Made by a program: the position numbers and the translations under genes. From Hyperoodon ampullatus (Eukaryota; Chordata; Mammalia; Artiodactyla; Ziphiidae), in the NCBI GenBank assembly GCA_949752795.1, contig CATKHW010000008.1, positions 2,728,001 to 2,792,000 on the forward strand: 64,000 bases of DNA, in the 5' to 3' direction. Each line of letters begins with the position of its first letter. Position 1 is the stretch's first letter. Shown here piece after piece: positions 15,801 to 30,952 of the stretch. The notes below the pieces were generated by a model. That model did not search any database. It was not told the origin of the DNA and worked only from the letters and a program-made list of their open reading frames with translations.

Positions 15801-16400
15801 CCCTTGTCATCACAATCCTCCATGCCCTTGTCATCAAAATGCTCCATGACCCTTTTCATCACTATGCTCCAAACCCCTGTCATCACAATGCTCTATTAAC
15901 TTTGTCATCACATTCCTCCATGACACTTGGTATCACATTACTCCATGCCATTGTCATCACAATGGACCATGACATATGTCATCACAATGAACCCAGACCC
16001 CTGTCTTCACAGTACTCCATGACCTTCTCATCATAATGCTCCATGCTCTCCTCATCAGATGCGCCTTGCCCACTGTCATCACAATAAACCATGAAACTTG
16101 TCAGACCAATGCACCATGCCCGTCATCAGAATGCTCCATACCCTTGTCATCACAATGTTCTGTGACTCCAGTCATCACAATGCTTCATGACCTTTGTCAT
16201 CACAATGGTCCTTGACCTCGTCATCACAAGACTCTGTGACCATTGTCACCACAATGCTCCATGAACTTTTCATCACAATGCTCTGTGACCGTTGTCGTCA
16301 CAATGTTCCATGCCTTTGTCATCACAATGCTCCGTGCGCTTCTCAGCACAATGCTCCATGACCCATGTCATCAAAATGCGCCATGCAATTTTCATCACAA

Positions 16401-16450
16401 TGCTCCATAAACCTTGTCATCACAATGCTCCATAAACCTTGTCATCACAA
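16401..16450 (+). repeat. Exact adjacent copy of one 25-bp monomer
   Basis: Two neighbouring monomers with ATAAACCTTGTCATC are identical, which is unusual in an array where neighbours normally differ. It looks like a very recent single-monomer duplication. Confidence 0.85.
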
Positions 16451-19257
16451 TGCTCCATGCACTTTTCATCAAAATGCTTTCTCACCACTGATATCACAAT
16501 GTTCCATCAGTAGTCATCACAATACACCCTCACCACTGTCATCACAATTCTCCATGACCTCTGTCATCACAATGCCACATGCCATATCATCACAATGCTC
16601 CATGACCCCTGACATCAAAATGTTCCATATCCTCTGTCATCAGAATGCTCCATCACCCTTTTCATCACAGTGCTCCAAGAACCCTGACATCACAGTGTTC
16701 CATAACCACTGTCATCAAAATGTTCCATGACCCTTTTCATCAAATTGCTCCATGACCCTTTCATCACAATGCACCATGTCCATCATCATAATGCTTCATG
16801 CTATTGTCATCACAGTGAAATCAATATGCTCCATGACCTCTGTCATCAAAATGCTCCAAACACTTGTGATCACAATGTTCCATAACCATTGTCATCACAA
16901 TGCACCATGACACTCATCATCTCAATTATCCATGGTCTTCTCATCACAGTGCCCCATGACCTTTGTCATCACAATGCTCAATACACTTGTCATCACAATG
17001 CTCCCTGACACTTGTCATCAGTATGCTCCTTGAACCCTGTCATGACAAGGCTCCATTCCTTTTTCATCACAATGATCCATACCATTTTCATCACAATGCT
17101 CCAGGATCCCTGTAATCACAATGCTCCATGACCTTTAATCACAAAGATCCATGACGCATGTCATCAGAATGCTCCATGGCCTTCTCATCACAATGCTCCA
17201 TGTCCTTGTCATGACAGTGCTCCAAGACCCCTGTCATCTCAATGCTCTGTTACTCCAGTCATCACAAGGCTTCATGACATTTGTCATCACAATGGTCCAT
17301 GTCCTCGTCAAACAAGGCTCTGTGACCTTTCTCACCACAATGCTCCATGAACTTTTCATCACAATGCTCTGTGATCCTTGTCATCACCATGCTGCATGCC
17401 TTTGTCAGCACAATGCTCCATGACCCTTGTCATCACAATGCTCCATGCGCTTGTGAGCACAATGCTCCATAACCCATGTCATCACATTGCGCCATTCGCT
17501 TGTCATCACAATGCTCCACATTCTTGTCATTACAGTGCTCCAAAAACCTTGTCATCACAATGCTCCATGCACTTCTCATCAAAATGCTCTATCCCCCCTG
17601 TCATCACAATGTTCCATGATCCCTGTCATGACAATGCTGCATGACCTTATCATCACAATGCTCCATGAACCCTGACATCACAATGTTCCATAACCCCTGT
17701 CATCAAAATGCTCCATGACCCTTTTCATCACAATGCTCCATGACCCCTGACATAACAGTGTTCCATAACCACTGTCATCAAAATATTCCATGATACTTTT
17801 CATCAAATTGCTCCATGACCCTGTCATCAAAATGCTCCCTGCACTTCTCATCACAATGCACCTCAAACTTGTCATCAAAATGCTCCATGAACTTTGTCAT
17901 CACAAAGCTCCATGACCCTTGGCATCACAATGCTCCATGCCATTTTCATCACAATGCTTCATTACCCTTGTATTCACAATCCTCCATGCACCTTTTCATC
18001 AGAATGCTCCATGAGACTTGTCATCACAAGGCTCCATGGTTTTCTCATTACAATGCCCCAGGACCTTGTCATCACAATGCTCCATTCTCTTCTCATCACA
18101 ATGCCCCATTACCCCTGTCATCACAATACTCCATGAAGATTTTCAGCCCAGTGCTCTATGACCATCTTATCACAATGCTCCATGACCCTGTCATCACAAT
18201 GCTCCATGACCACTGTCATTACAGACCTCCATGACCCCTGACAACACGATGATATGGGAATCTTCTCATCAAAATGCTCCATGACCCTTGTCATCACAAT
18301 GCTCCATGCCCTTGTCATCACAATGCTCCATGAAGCCTCTCATCACATTGCTCCACGCCATTGTCATTACAGTCCTCCATGATCCATGCATCACAGTGTT
18401 CCGTGCCCGTGTCATCACAATGCTCTATGCCCACTCTCATCACAATAAACCATGAAACCTTTCAGACCAATGCTCTATGCCCTTGTCATCACAATCCTCC
18501 ATTGCCTATGTCATAACCATGCTCCATGAACCCTGCCATCACAATATTCTACGGCCTTGTCATCACAAGGATCCAATACACCTGTAATCACAATGGTCCA
18601 TGCCCCTTTTCATCAGAATGCTCCATGGGAATTGTCACCACAAGGCTCCATGGTCCTCTCATCACAATGCTCCAGTACCTTGTTATCACACTGGTCCATG
18701 CCCACTTCATCAGAAGGCTCTGTGAAATTTGTCACCACAATGCTCCATGAAATTTTCATCACAATGCTCTTTTACCCATGTCTTCACCATGCTCCATGCC
18801 TGTGTCAGCACAATGCTCCATGATGCTTGTCAACACAATGCTCGATAATCTTTTCATCACAATGCTCCATCCCCTTGTCATTACAATCCTCCATGACACA
18901 TGTATCAAGTGTTCCGTGCCCTAGTCATCACAAGGCTCCATGCCGAATCTCATCACAATAATCCATGAAATTTTCAGACCAATGTTCCATGCCCTTGTCA
19001 TCACAATGCTCCATTACACCTGTCATAACAATGCTCCATGACCACTGCCATCACAATGTTCCACGGCCTTTTCATCCAAAGCTCCATGACCCTTGTCATC
19101 ACAGTGCTCCAAGACCTCTGTAATCACAATGCTCCATGCCCTTATCATCACAATGGTTCATGACGCATGTCATCAGAATGCTCCATGGACTTCTCATGAA
19201 AATGCTCCATGCCCTTGTCATCACAATGGTCCAGGAAACCTGTAATCACAATGCTCC

Positions 19258-19888
19258 ATGCCCCTTGTCATTACAGAGCTCCATGACGCTCGTCATAACA
19301 ATTATCCATGATCTTCTCATCACAATGCTCCACGGTCTTGCCATCACAATGCTCCATGCCATGGTCATCACAGGGCTCCATATCCCAAGTCATCACAATT
19401 CTCCACGTCCTTGTCATCACAATGCTCCATGACACTTCTTATCACAATGTTACATGATCTTGTCATCACAATTCTCCATGCACTTGTCATCGCAATGCTC
19501 TATGACCCCTGTCATAGCAAGCTCCAGGCACTTGTCATCACAATGCTTCACGACGTTGTCAGCAAAATTCTCAATGGCCCTTGTCATCACAATGCTCCAT
19601 GCCCTTGTCATCACAATGCTCCATGACCCTTTTCATCGCAATGTTCCAAGCCCTTGTCATCAAAATGCTCCATTACCGTTGTCATCACAATCCTCCATGA
19701 CACTTGGTATCACAATGCTCCATGCCATTGTCATCACAATGGACAATGACATATGTCATCACAATGCTCCCTGACACCTCTCTTCACAATACTCCATGAC
19801 CTTGTCATCACAATGTTCCATGCCCTTGTCATCACAATGCGCCATGCCCACTGTCATCACAATAATCCAAGAAACATGTCAGACCAAT
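19258..19888 (+). repeat. Higher-order block, copy 1 (partner 53930-54560)
   Basis: About 630 bp matching array 2 at a constant offset of 34,672. It spans the CCACGGTCTTGCCATC cassette and the GGACAATGACATATG marker. The same cassette order also occurs at 11683-12200 and 23400-23916. Confidence 0.85.
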
Positions 19889-20389
19889 GTTCCATGCCCC
19901 TGTCATCACAATTCTCCATGCCCTTGTCATCACAATGCTCCATGACCCTTGTCATCACAATGCTCCGTGACTCCAGTCATCACAATTCTTCATGACCTTT
20001 TTCCTCACTATGGTCCCTGCCCTCGTCACACAAGGTTCTGTGACCTTTGTCATCACAATGCTCCATGCCCTTGTCATCTCAATGCTCCATGCCCACTGTC
20101 ATAACAATAATCCATGAAACTTGTCAGACCAATGTTCCATGCCCCTGTCATCACATTGCTCCATGCCCTTGTCATCACAATGCTCCATGACCAATGTCAA
20201 CACAATGCTCCGTGACTCCAGTCATCACAATGATTCATGACATTTCTCATCACAATGGTCCATGCCCTCATCACACAAGGCTCTGTGATCTTTGTCAACA
20301 CAATGCTCCATGAAATTTTCATCACAATGCTCTGTGTCCCTTGTCATCACAATGCTCCATGCGCTTGTCAGCACAATGCTCCATGACAC

Positions 20390-23300
20390 ATTTCATTACA
20401 ATGTGCCATGCTCTTTTCATCACAATGCTCCACATCCTTTTCATCGCTATGCTCCATAAAACTTGTCATCACAATGCTCCATGCACTTCTCATCAAAATG
20501 CTCTCCCACCACATATATCACAGTGTTCCATCACTAGTCATCACAATACTCGCTCACCCCGTCATCACAATGTTCCATGACCACTGTCATCACAGTGCTA
20601 CATGCCCTTGTCATCACAATGCTCCATGACCCCTGTCATCACAATGCTCCGTGACTCCAGTCATCACAATGCTTCATTACCTTTATCATCACAATGGTCC
20701 ATGCCCTCATCACACAAGGCTCTGTGACCTGTGTCACCACAGTGCTCCATGTACTGGTCATCACAAAGCTCCATGACACATGTCATCAGAATGCTCCATT
20801 GCCTTCTCATCACAAGGCTCCTAGCCCTTGTCATCACAATGCTTCAAAACCCCTGTAATCACAATGCTCCATGCACTTTTTCATCAGAAAGCTCAATGAC
20901 CCTTTTCATCAAAATGCTCCATGACCCCTGACATCACAATGTTCCATAACTCCTGTAATCAAAAGGTTCCACGACACTTTTCATCAATTTGTTCCATGAC
21001 CCTGTCATCACAATGCTCCCTGCCCTTCTCATCACAATGCACCACGACCTTGTCATCAAAATGCTCCATGACCTTTGTCATCACAAAGCTTCATGACCCT
21101 TGTCATCACAATACTCCATGCCATTTCATCACAATGCTACATGAAACCTCTCATCACATTGCTCCATGCCCTTGTCAGCACAATGCTCCATGACGCTTGT
21201 CATCACAATGCTCGATACTCTTCTCATCACAATGCTCCATGCCCTTGTCATTACAATCCCCCATGACACATGTATCACAGTGTTCCGTGCCCTAGTCATC
21301 ACAATGCTCCATGCCGAATCTCATCACAATAATCCATAAAATTTTCAGACTAATGTTCCATGCCCTTGTCATCACAATGCTCCATTACCCTGTCATAACA
21401 ATGCTCCATGAACCCTGCCATCACAATGTTCCACGGCCTTGTCATCCAAGGCTCCATGACCCTTGTCATCACAGTGATCCATGACCCCTGTAATCACAAT
21501 TTTCCATGCCCTTGTCGTCACAAAGATTCATGACACATGTCATCAGAATGCTCCGAGGACTTCTCATCACAATGCTCCATGCCCTTGTCATCACAAAGTT
21601 CCATAACACCTGTTCTGAAAATGTTCCATGACACTTTTCATCAATTTGCTCCAAGAACCTGTCATCACAATGCTCCCTGCCCTTCTCATCACAATGCACA
21701 ACGACCTTGTCATCAAAATGCTTCATGACCTCTGTCATCACAATGCACCACGCCCTTGTCATCAAAATGCCGCATGACCATTGTCATCACAAAGCTCCAT
21801 TACCCCTGTCATAACAATGATCCATGACCCCTGCCATCACAAGGTTCCACGGCCTTGTCATCACAAGCCTCCATGACCCTTGTCATCACAGTGCTCCAAG
21901 ACCCCTGTAATCACAATGTGCCATGCACTTGTCATCACAAGGCTCCATGACGCATGTCATCTGAATGCTCCTTGGCCTTCTCATCACAATGCTCCATGCC
22001 CTTGTCATCACAATGCTCCAACAGCCCTGTAATCACAATGCTCCATGCCTCTTTTTATCTCAATGCTCCATGAACCCTGTCATCACAATGCACCGTGTCC
22101 ATCACCATAATATTTCATGCTATTGTCTTCACAATGAAATCCAACTGCTCAATGATCTCTGTCATCACAATGCACCAAACCCTTCTGATCACAATGTTCC
22201 ATAACACTTGTCATCACAATGCCCCATGAGGCTGGTCATCACAATTATCCATGGACTTCTCATCACAATGCTCCATGATCTTTGTCATCACAATGCTCAA
22301 TACACTTATCATCACAATGCTCCCTGACAGTTGTCATCAGTATGCTCCTTGAACCCTGTCATGACAATGCTCCATGCATTTTTCATCACAATGATCCATT
22401 CCCTTTTCATCACAATGCTCCAAGACCACTGCAGTCACAATGCTCCATGTACTTGTCATCACAAAGCTCCATGACGCATGTCATCAGAATGCTCCATTGC
22501 CTTCTCATCACAATACTCCATGCTCTTTTCATCACAATGCTTCAAAACCCCTGTAATCACAATGCTCCATGCACCTTTTCATCAGAATGCTCCATGACCC
22601 TTTTCATCAAAATGCTCCATGACCCCTGACATCACAATGTTCCATAACCCCTGTCATCAAAATGTTCCATGACACTTTTCATCAGTTTGCTCCATGAACC
22701 TGTCATCACAATGCTCCCTGCCCTTCTCATCACAATGCACTACGACCCTGTCATCAAAATACTACATGACCTTTGACATCACAAAGCTCCATGAACCTTG
22801 GAATCACAATACTCCATGCCATTTTATCACAATGCTACATGAATCCTCTCATCACATTGCTCCATGACCCTTTGCATCACAATACTCCATGCCATTTTAT
22901 CACAATGCTACATGAAACCTCTCATCACATTGCTCCATGTCCTTGTCAGCACAATGCTCCATGACGCTTGGCATCACAATGCTCGATACTCTTCTCATCA
23001 CAATGCTCCATGCCCTTGTCATTACAGTCCTCCATGACACATGTATCACAGTGTTCCGTGCCCTAGTCATCACAATGCTCCATGCCTAATCTCATTACAA
23101 TAATCCATGAAATTTTCAGAGTAATGTTCCATGCCCTTGTCATCACAATGATCCATTACCCCTGTCATAACAAAGCTCCATGACCCCTGCCATAACAATG
23201 TTCCACGGCCTTGTCATCCAAGGCTCCATGAACCTTGTCATCATAGTGCTCCAAGAGATCTGTAATCACAATGCTCCATGCCCTTGTCGTCACAATGATT

Positions 23301-24575
23301 CATGTCGCATGTCATCAGAATGCTCCATGGCCTTCTCATTAAAATCCTCCATTCATTTGTCATCACAATGCTCCAAAACCTCTGTAATCACAATGCTCCG
23401 TGCCCCTTGTCATTAAAGAGCTCCATGACGCTCGTCATCACAATTATCCGTGATCTTCTCATCACAGTGCTCCACGGTCTTGCCATCACAATGCTCCATG
23501 CCTGGGTCAACACAGTGCTCCATGTCCCATATCATCACAACTCTCCACATCCTTGTCATCACAATGCTCCATGACACTTCTTATCACAATGTTACATGAT
23601 TTTGTCATCACAATTCTTCATACACTTGTCATCGCAATGCTCTATGACCACTGTCATAGCAAGCTGCATTCGCTTGTCATCACAATGCTTCACGACGTTG
23701 TCATCAAAATTCTCAATGGCCCTTGTCATCACAATGCTCCATGCACTTGTCATCACAATGCTCCATTACCCTTGTCATCACAATGTCCCAAGCTTTTCTC
23801 ATCAAAATGCTCCATTACCTTTGTCTTCACAATCCTCCATGACACTTGGTATCACAATGCTCCATGCCATTGTCATCACAATGGACAATGACATATGTCA
23901 TCACAATGCTCCCTGAAACCTGCCGTCACAATACTCCATGACCTTGTCATCACAATGTTCCATGCCCTTGTCATCACAATGTGCCATGCCCACTGTCATC
24001 ACAATAATCCATGAAACTTGTCAGACCAATGTTCCATGCCCCAGTCATCACAATGCACCATGCCCTTGTCATCACAATGCTCAATGACCCCTGTCATCAC
24101 AATGCTCCGTGACTCTAGTCATCACAATGCTTCATGACCTTTGTCATCACAATGGTCCATTCCGTCATCACACAAGGCTCTGTGACCTTTGTCACCACAA
24201 TGCTCCATGTCCTTGTCATCACAAAGCTCCATGACGCATGCCATCAGAATGCTCCATTGCCTTCTCATCAAAATGCTCCTAGCCCTTGTCATCACAATGC
24301 TTCAAAACCACTGTAATCACAATGCTCCATGCACCTTTTCATCAGAATGCTCCATGACAATTTTCATCAAAATGCTCCATGACCCCTGACATCACAATGT
24401 TCCATAACCCCTGTAATCAAAATGTTCCATGACACTTTTCATCAATTTGCTCCAAGATCCTGTCATCACAATGCTCCCTGCCCTTCTCATCACAATGCAC
24501 CACGACCTTGTCATCAAAATGCTCCATGACCTTTGTCATCACAAATCTCCATGACTTTTGGCATCACAATGCTCA
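20390..24575 (+). repeat. Higher-order block, copy 2 (partner 9040-12858)
   Basis: The counterpart of 9040-12858, with about 290 extra bases between 20,600 and 20,930 that carry GTGACTCCAGTCATC and TCATCACACAAGG markers. The 73-bp internal duplication described at 22808-22955 is also present in copy 1 at the matching place. Confidence 0.88.
22808..22955 (+). repeat. 73-bp (three-monomer) tandem duplication
   Basis: The run ATACTCCATGCCATTTTATC, then GCTACATGAA, then CTCTCATCACATTGC occurs twice, starting at 22809 and 22882. The same doubling is found at 11091 and 11164 in the paired block, so it is older than the 11.7-kb duplication. Confidence 0.85.
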
Positions 24576-25949
24576 ATACACTTGTCATCACAATGTTCCC
24601 TGACACTTGTCGTCAGAATGCTCCTTGAACGCTGTCGTGAAAAGCCTCCATGCCTTTTACATCATAATGTTCCATGCCCTTTTCATCACAATGCTCCATG
24701 CCATTGTCATCACATTACTCCACAAGGTTGTCAGCAGAATGCTCCATGACCCTTGTCATCACAATGCTCCATGACCCCTGTCATCAGAATGCTCCATGAC
24801 CCCTGTCCTCACAATGCTCCATGCCCCTTGTCATTACAGTGCTGCATGACGCTCGACATAACAATTATCCATGGTCTTCTCATCACAGTGCTCCACGGTC
24901 TTGCCATCACAATGCTACATGACACTTCTCATCACAATGTTACATGATCTTGTCATCACAATTCTCCATGCACTTGTCATCGCAATGCTCCATGAACCCT
25001 GTCATAGCAAGCTCCAAGTGCTTTTCATCACAGTGCTTCACGACATTGTCATCAAAATTCTCAATTGCCTTTGTCATCACAGTGCTCCATGACCCTTTTC
25101 ATCGCAATGTTCCAAGCCCTTGTCATCACAATGCTCCATTACCTTTGTCATCACAATCCTCCATGACACTTGGCTTCACAATGCTCCATGCCATTGTCAT
25201 CACAATGCACCAAGACATATGTCATCACAATGCTCCCTGACACCTGTCTGCACAATAATTCATGACCTTCTCATAACAATGCTCCATGCCCTTGTCATCA
25301 CAATGTGCCATGCCCACTGTCATCTCAATAATCTATGAAACTTTTCAGACCAATGTTCCATGCCCCTGTCATCACAATGCTCCATGCCCTTGTCATCACA
25401 ATGCTCCGTGATTCCAGTCATCACAATGCTTCATTACCTTTGGCATCAAAATGGTCCATGCCCTCGTCATCACAGGGCTCTGTGAAATTTGTCACTATAA
25501 TGCTCAATGAACTTATCATCACAATGCTCTCTGACCCTTTCCATCACAATTCTCCATGCCTTTGTCAGCAGAGTGCTCCATGACCCTTGTTATCACAATG
25601 CTCCATGCGCTTGTTATCAAAATTTTCCACAAACTTGTCATCAAAATGCTCCATAAAACTTGTCATCACAATGCTCCATGTACTTCTCATCAAAATGCTC
25701 TCTCACCACTGATATCAAAATGTTCCATCACTAGTCATCACAATACTCCCTCACCCCTGTCATGACAATGTTCCATGGCCTTGTCATTACAAGGCTCCAT
25801 GACCCTTGTCATCACAATGCTCCAAGACCCCTGTAGTCACAATGCTCCATGCTATTGTCATCACAAAGCTCCATGACGCATGGCATCAATCTGCTCCATG
25901 GCCTTCTCATCACAATGCTCCATGCCCTTGTCATCACAATGCTCCAAGA

Positions 25950-26950
25950 CACCTGTAATCAACATGCTCCATGCCTCTTTTCATCTCAATGATCCATGAA
26001 CTATGTAATCACAATGAACAATGCCCATCATCAAATGCTTCATGCTATTGTCATCACAATGAAATCAAAATGCTCCATAACCTCTGTCAATACAATGCTC
26101 CAAACCCTAGTGATCACAATGTTCCATAACACTTGTCATCACAACGCCCCATGATGCTCATCATCACAATTATCCATGGTCTTCTCATCACAATGCTCCA
26201 TGTCCTTTGTCATCACAATGCTCAATACAATTGTCATTACAATGCTCCCTGACACTTGTCGTCAGTATGCTCCTTGAACCCTGTCATGACAAGGCTCCAT
26301 GCCTTTTAGATCACAATCACCCATTCCATTTTCATCACAATGCTCCAAGACCCATGTAATCACAATCCTCCACACCCCTTTTCATCAGAATGCTCCATGA
26401 CACTTGTCATCACAAGGCTCCATAATCTTCTCCTCACAATGCTCCAGGACCTTGTCATCACAATGCTCCATTCCATTGTCATTGCAATGCTCCATGACCA
26501 TTGCCATCGCAATACTCAATGAATATTGTCAGCCCAATGCTCCATGAACTTCTCATCACAGTGCTCCATGACCCCTGTCATCACAATGCTCCATGACCAC
26601 TGTCATCACAGTGCTCCATGACACCGGACAACACAATGATCCGGGACTCTTGTCATCAAAATGCTCCATGACCCTTGTCATCAGAATGATCCATGCCTTT
26701 GCCATCCCAATGCTCCATGACCCCTGTAATCACAATGCTCCATGACGCTTGTCATCACAGTGTTCCATGACACTTGTCATCAAAATGCTCCATGCATTTG
26801 TCAGCAAAATGCTACATGACCTTGTCATCACAATGCTCCATGCGCTTGTCATCACAAAACTCCATTCCCATTGTCATCAAAACCCTCCATGAACCTTGGG
26901 TTCACAATGCTTCATGCCCTTGTCATCACAATGCTCCATGCACCTTGAAA
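25950..26950 (+). repeat. Higher-order block, copy 1 (partner 29950-30952)
   Basis: Matches the end of array 1 at about 4.0 kb distance, including GCTATTGTCATCACAATG near 26046, GATCCGGGACTCTTG near 26640 and CTTGGGTTCACAATG near 26893. In this copy the minisatellite continues where copy 2 meets the 1.74-kb unit. Confidence 0.8.
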
Positions 26951-29949
26951 TGAAAATGATACATGACTTCTGTCATCACAATGCTCAAAACCCTTGTGAT
27001 CACAATGTTCCATAACATTTGTCATCACAACGCTCCATGATGCCTGTCATCACAATGCTCCATGATCTTTGTCATCACAATGCTCAATACACTTGTCATC
27101 ACAATGCTCCCTGACACTTGTCGTAAGAATGCTCCTTGAACCCTGTCATAAAAAGGCTCCAAGCCTTTTTCCTCACAATGCTCCATATGCTTTTCATCAC
27201 AATGCTCCATGCCATTGTCATCACATTACTCCACAAGCTTGTCATCAGAATGGTCCATGACCCTTGTCATCACAATGATCCATGACACCTGTCATCACAA
27301 TGCTCTATGCCCCTTGTCATTACAGTGCTCCATTATGCTCATCATCACAATTACCCATGGTCTTCTCATCACAGTGCTCCACGGTCTTTCCATCACAATG
27401 CTCCATGCACTGGTCATCACAATTCTACATGTCCTTATCATCAAAATGCTCCATGACACTTCTCATCACAATGTTACATGATCTTGTCAATACAATTCTC
27501 CATGCACTTGTACATCACAATGCTCCATGACCCCTGTCATAGCAAGCTCGGTGCGCTTTTCATCACAATGCTTCACGACCTTCTCATCAAAATTCTCAAT
27601 GGCCCTTCTCCTCACAATGTTCCAAGATCTTGTCATCACAGTGCTCCATGACCCTTGTCATCACGATGCTCCAAGCCCTTGTCATCACAATGCTCCATTA
27701 CTTTGTCATCACAATCCTCCATGACACTTGGCATCACAATGCTCCATGCCATTGTCATCATAATGGACCATGACATATGTCATCACAATGCTCCTTGACA
27801 CCTGTCTTCACAATAATCCTTGACCTTGTCGTCACAATGCTCCATGCGCCTGTCATCACAATGCGCCATGCCCACTGTCATCACAATAATCCATAAAAAT
27901 TGTCAGAGCAATGCTCTATGCCCCTGTCCTCACAATGTTCCATGCCCTTGTCATCACAATGCTCCATTACCCCTGTCATCACAATGCTCCGTGACTCCAG
28001 CAACCACAATACTTCATGACTTTGTCATCAAAATGATCCATGCCCGCATCATCACAATGTTCCGTGACTTTGTCATCACAATGCTACATGCAATTATCAT
28101 CACAATGCTCCATGACGCCTGATATCACAATGTTCCACAACCCCAGCGTCAAAAAGCTACATGACCCTTTTCATCACAAAGCTCCATGACCCCTGACATC
28201 ACAATGTTCCATATCACCTGTCATCAAAATGTTCCATGACAGTTTTCATCAAATTGCTCTATGACCCTGTCATCACAATGCTCCCTGCCCTTCTCATCAC
28301 AATGCACAACACCCTTGTAATCAAAGGCTCCATGACATTTGTCATCACAATGCTCCATGCCATTTTCATCACAATGCTGCATGAACCCTTTCATCACATT
28401 GCTTCATGCCCTTGTCATCACAAAGCTCCATGACGCTTGTCATCACAATGCTCGATGACCTTCTATTCACAATGCTCCATGCTCTTGTCATTACAATCCT
28501 CCATGACCCATGTATCACAGTGTTCCTTGCCCTTGTCATCACAATGCTCCAAGACCCCTGTAATCACAATGCTCCATGCCCTGGTCATCACAATGCTCGA
28601 AGGCTCCTGTAATCAAAATGCTCCATGACCCATTTCATCAGAATGCTCCATGAGACTTGTCATCACAAGGCTCCATGGACTTCTCATCATAATGCTGCAG
28701 GACCTTGTCATCACGATGCTCCATTCCTTTGTCATCACAATTCTCCATGAACATTTTCAGCCAATGCTCCATGATCTTCTCCTCACACTGCTCCATGACC
28801 CCTGTCATCACAATGCTCCATGACCACTGTCATCACAATGCTCTATGACCCCTTACAACACAATAATCCGGGACTCTTGTTATCACAATGCTCCATGATC
28901 ATTGTCATCACAATGCTCAATACACTTGTCATCACAATGCTCCCTGACACTTGTTGTCAGAATGCTCCTTGAAACCTGTCAATAAAAGGCTCCATGCATT
29001 TTTCATCACAAAGATCCATGCCCTTTACATCACAATGATCCATGCCATTTTCATCACAGTACTCCACAAGCTTATCATCAGAATGCTCCATGACCCTTGT
29101 CATCACAATGTTCCATGACCCTTGTCATCACAGTGTTCCATGACCCATGTCATCACAATGCTCCATGACGGCTGTCATCAGAATGCTCCATGCCCCTTGT
29201 CATTACAGTGCTCCATGACGCTCGTCATCACAGTTATCCATGGTCTTCTCATCACAGTGCTCCACGGTCTTGCCATCACAATGCTCCATTATCTGGTCAT
29301 AACAATGCTCCATGTCCCTTGTCATCACAATTCTCCACGTCCTTGTCATCACAATGCTCCCTGACACTTCTCATCACAATGTTACATGCTCTTGTCATCA
29401 CAATTCTCCATGCACCTGTCATCGCAATTCCCCATGACACCTGTCATAGCAAGATCCATGCCTTTGTCATCAAAATGCTTCATATATTTTCATCAAAATT
29501 CTCAGTGTCCGTTGTCATCACAGTGCTCCATGCCATTGTCATCACAATGCTCCATGTCCCTTGTGATCACAATGCTCCAAGCCGCTGTCATCACAATGCT
29601 CCATTACCTTTGTCATCACAATACTCCATGACACTTGGTATCACAATGCTCCATGACATTATCATCTCCATGGACCATGACATATGTCATCACAACGCTC
29701 CCTGTCACCTGTCTTCACAATATTCCATGACCTTGAAATCACAATGCTCCATGCCCTTGTCATCAAAATGCACCATGTCCACCATCATCACAATAATCCA
29801 TGAAACTTGTTAGACCAATTTTGAATGCCACTGTCATCACAATGCTCCATGCCCTTGTCATCACAAAGCTCCATTACACATGTCATCAGAATGCTCCATT
29901 GCCTTCTCATAACAATGCCCCATGCCATTGTCATCACAGTGCTCCAAGA

Positions 29950-30952
29950 CCACTTTAATAACAATGCTCCATGCCCCTTTTCATCTCAATGCTCCATGAA
30001 CCCTGTCATCACAATGCACCATGCCCATCATCATAATGCTTCATGCTATTGTCATCACAATGAAATCAAAATGCTCCATGACCTCTGTCATCACAATGTT
30101 CCAAACCTTTGTGATCACAATGTTCCATAACACTTGTCATCACAATGCCCCATGACGCTCGTCATCACAATTATCCATGGTTTTCTCATCACTATGCTCC
30201 ATGACCTTTGTCATCACAATGCTCAATACACTTGTCATCACAATGCTCCCTGACACTTGTCGTCAGTATGCTCCTTGAACCCTGTCATGACAAGGCTCCA
30301 TGCCTTTTCCATCACAATGATCCATGCCCTTTTCATCACAATGCTCCATGCCCTTGTCATCACAAAGCTCCATGATGCATGTCATCAGAACGCTCCATGG
30401 TCTTCTCATCCCAATGCTCCATGCCCTTGTCATCACAATGCTCCAAGACCACTGTAATCACAATTCTCCATGCCCCTTTTCATCAGAATGCTCCATGAGA
30501 TTTGTCATTACAAGGCTCCATGGTCTTCTCATTACAATGCTCCAGGACCTTGTCATCACAATGCTCCATGACGCATATCATCACAATACTCCATGAACAT
30601 TTTCAGCCCAAAGCTCCATGACCTTCTCATCTCACTTCTCCATGACCCTTGTCATCACAATGCTCTATGAAGACTGTCATCACAACCCACCATTACCCCT
30701 GACAACACAGTGATCCGGGACTCTTGTCATCAAAATGCTCCATAAACCTTGTCATCACAATGATCCATGCCCTTGACATCCCAATTCTCCATGACCCCTG
30801 TAATCACAATGCTCCGTGACGCTTGTCATCACAGTGCTCCGTGAACCTTGTCATCACAATGCTCCATGCCTTTGTCAGCAAAATGCTTCATGACCTTGTC
30901 ATCACAGTCCTCCATGACCCTTGGAATCACATTGAAACATGCTCTTGTTATC
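29950..30952 (+). repeat. Higher-order block, copy 2, ending at the satellite junction
   Basis: Has the same marker order as 25950-26950 (GCTATTG near 30046, GATCCGGGACTCTTG near 30710, CTTGGAATCACATTG near 30920). The last recognisable monomer ends at 30952. Confidence 0.8.

Larger units (their letters stand above)
1136..30952 (+). repeat. Minisatellite array 1, 24-25 bp monomer, about 29.8 kb
   Basis: Almost every stretch is a variant of one monomer anchored on TCATCACAATGCTCCATG followed by a variable 6-7 bases. That variable part is usually CCCTTG (24-bp form) or ACCCCTG/ACACTTG (25-bp form). Length divided by about 24.6 gives some 1,200 monomers. Neighbouring monomers differ, but ordered runs of variants recur, so the array has higher-order structure. 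One such run is CCACGGTCTTGCCATC, then ATGTTACATG, then CATAGCAAGCTCC, then CACAATGCTTCACGAC; it is found near 1222, 4330, 8917, 11755, 13435, 15625, 19330, 23472, 24893, 27378 and 29263. The + strand is C-rich and G-poor: the 24-bp form has 9 C and 3 G. No interspersed element interrupts it. It ends at a degenerate monomer CATGCTCTTGTTATC just before 30953. Confidence 0.97.

Noticed and set aside
1133..30596. Many + strand open frames of 60-207 codons in array 1 (for example 29190-29813, 5864-6400, 1636-2127)
   Set aside because: A 24-bp period without stop codons stays open in several frames at once, and each monomer supplies ATG in CCATG and CAATG. The frames change phase at 25-bp monomers, and no splice, promoter or coding signal supports them.
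1136..30952. CRISPR-like array
   Set aside because: There are no unique spacers between conserved repeats: the whole sequence is monomer. The L1 content shows this is mammalian DNA.
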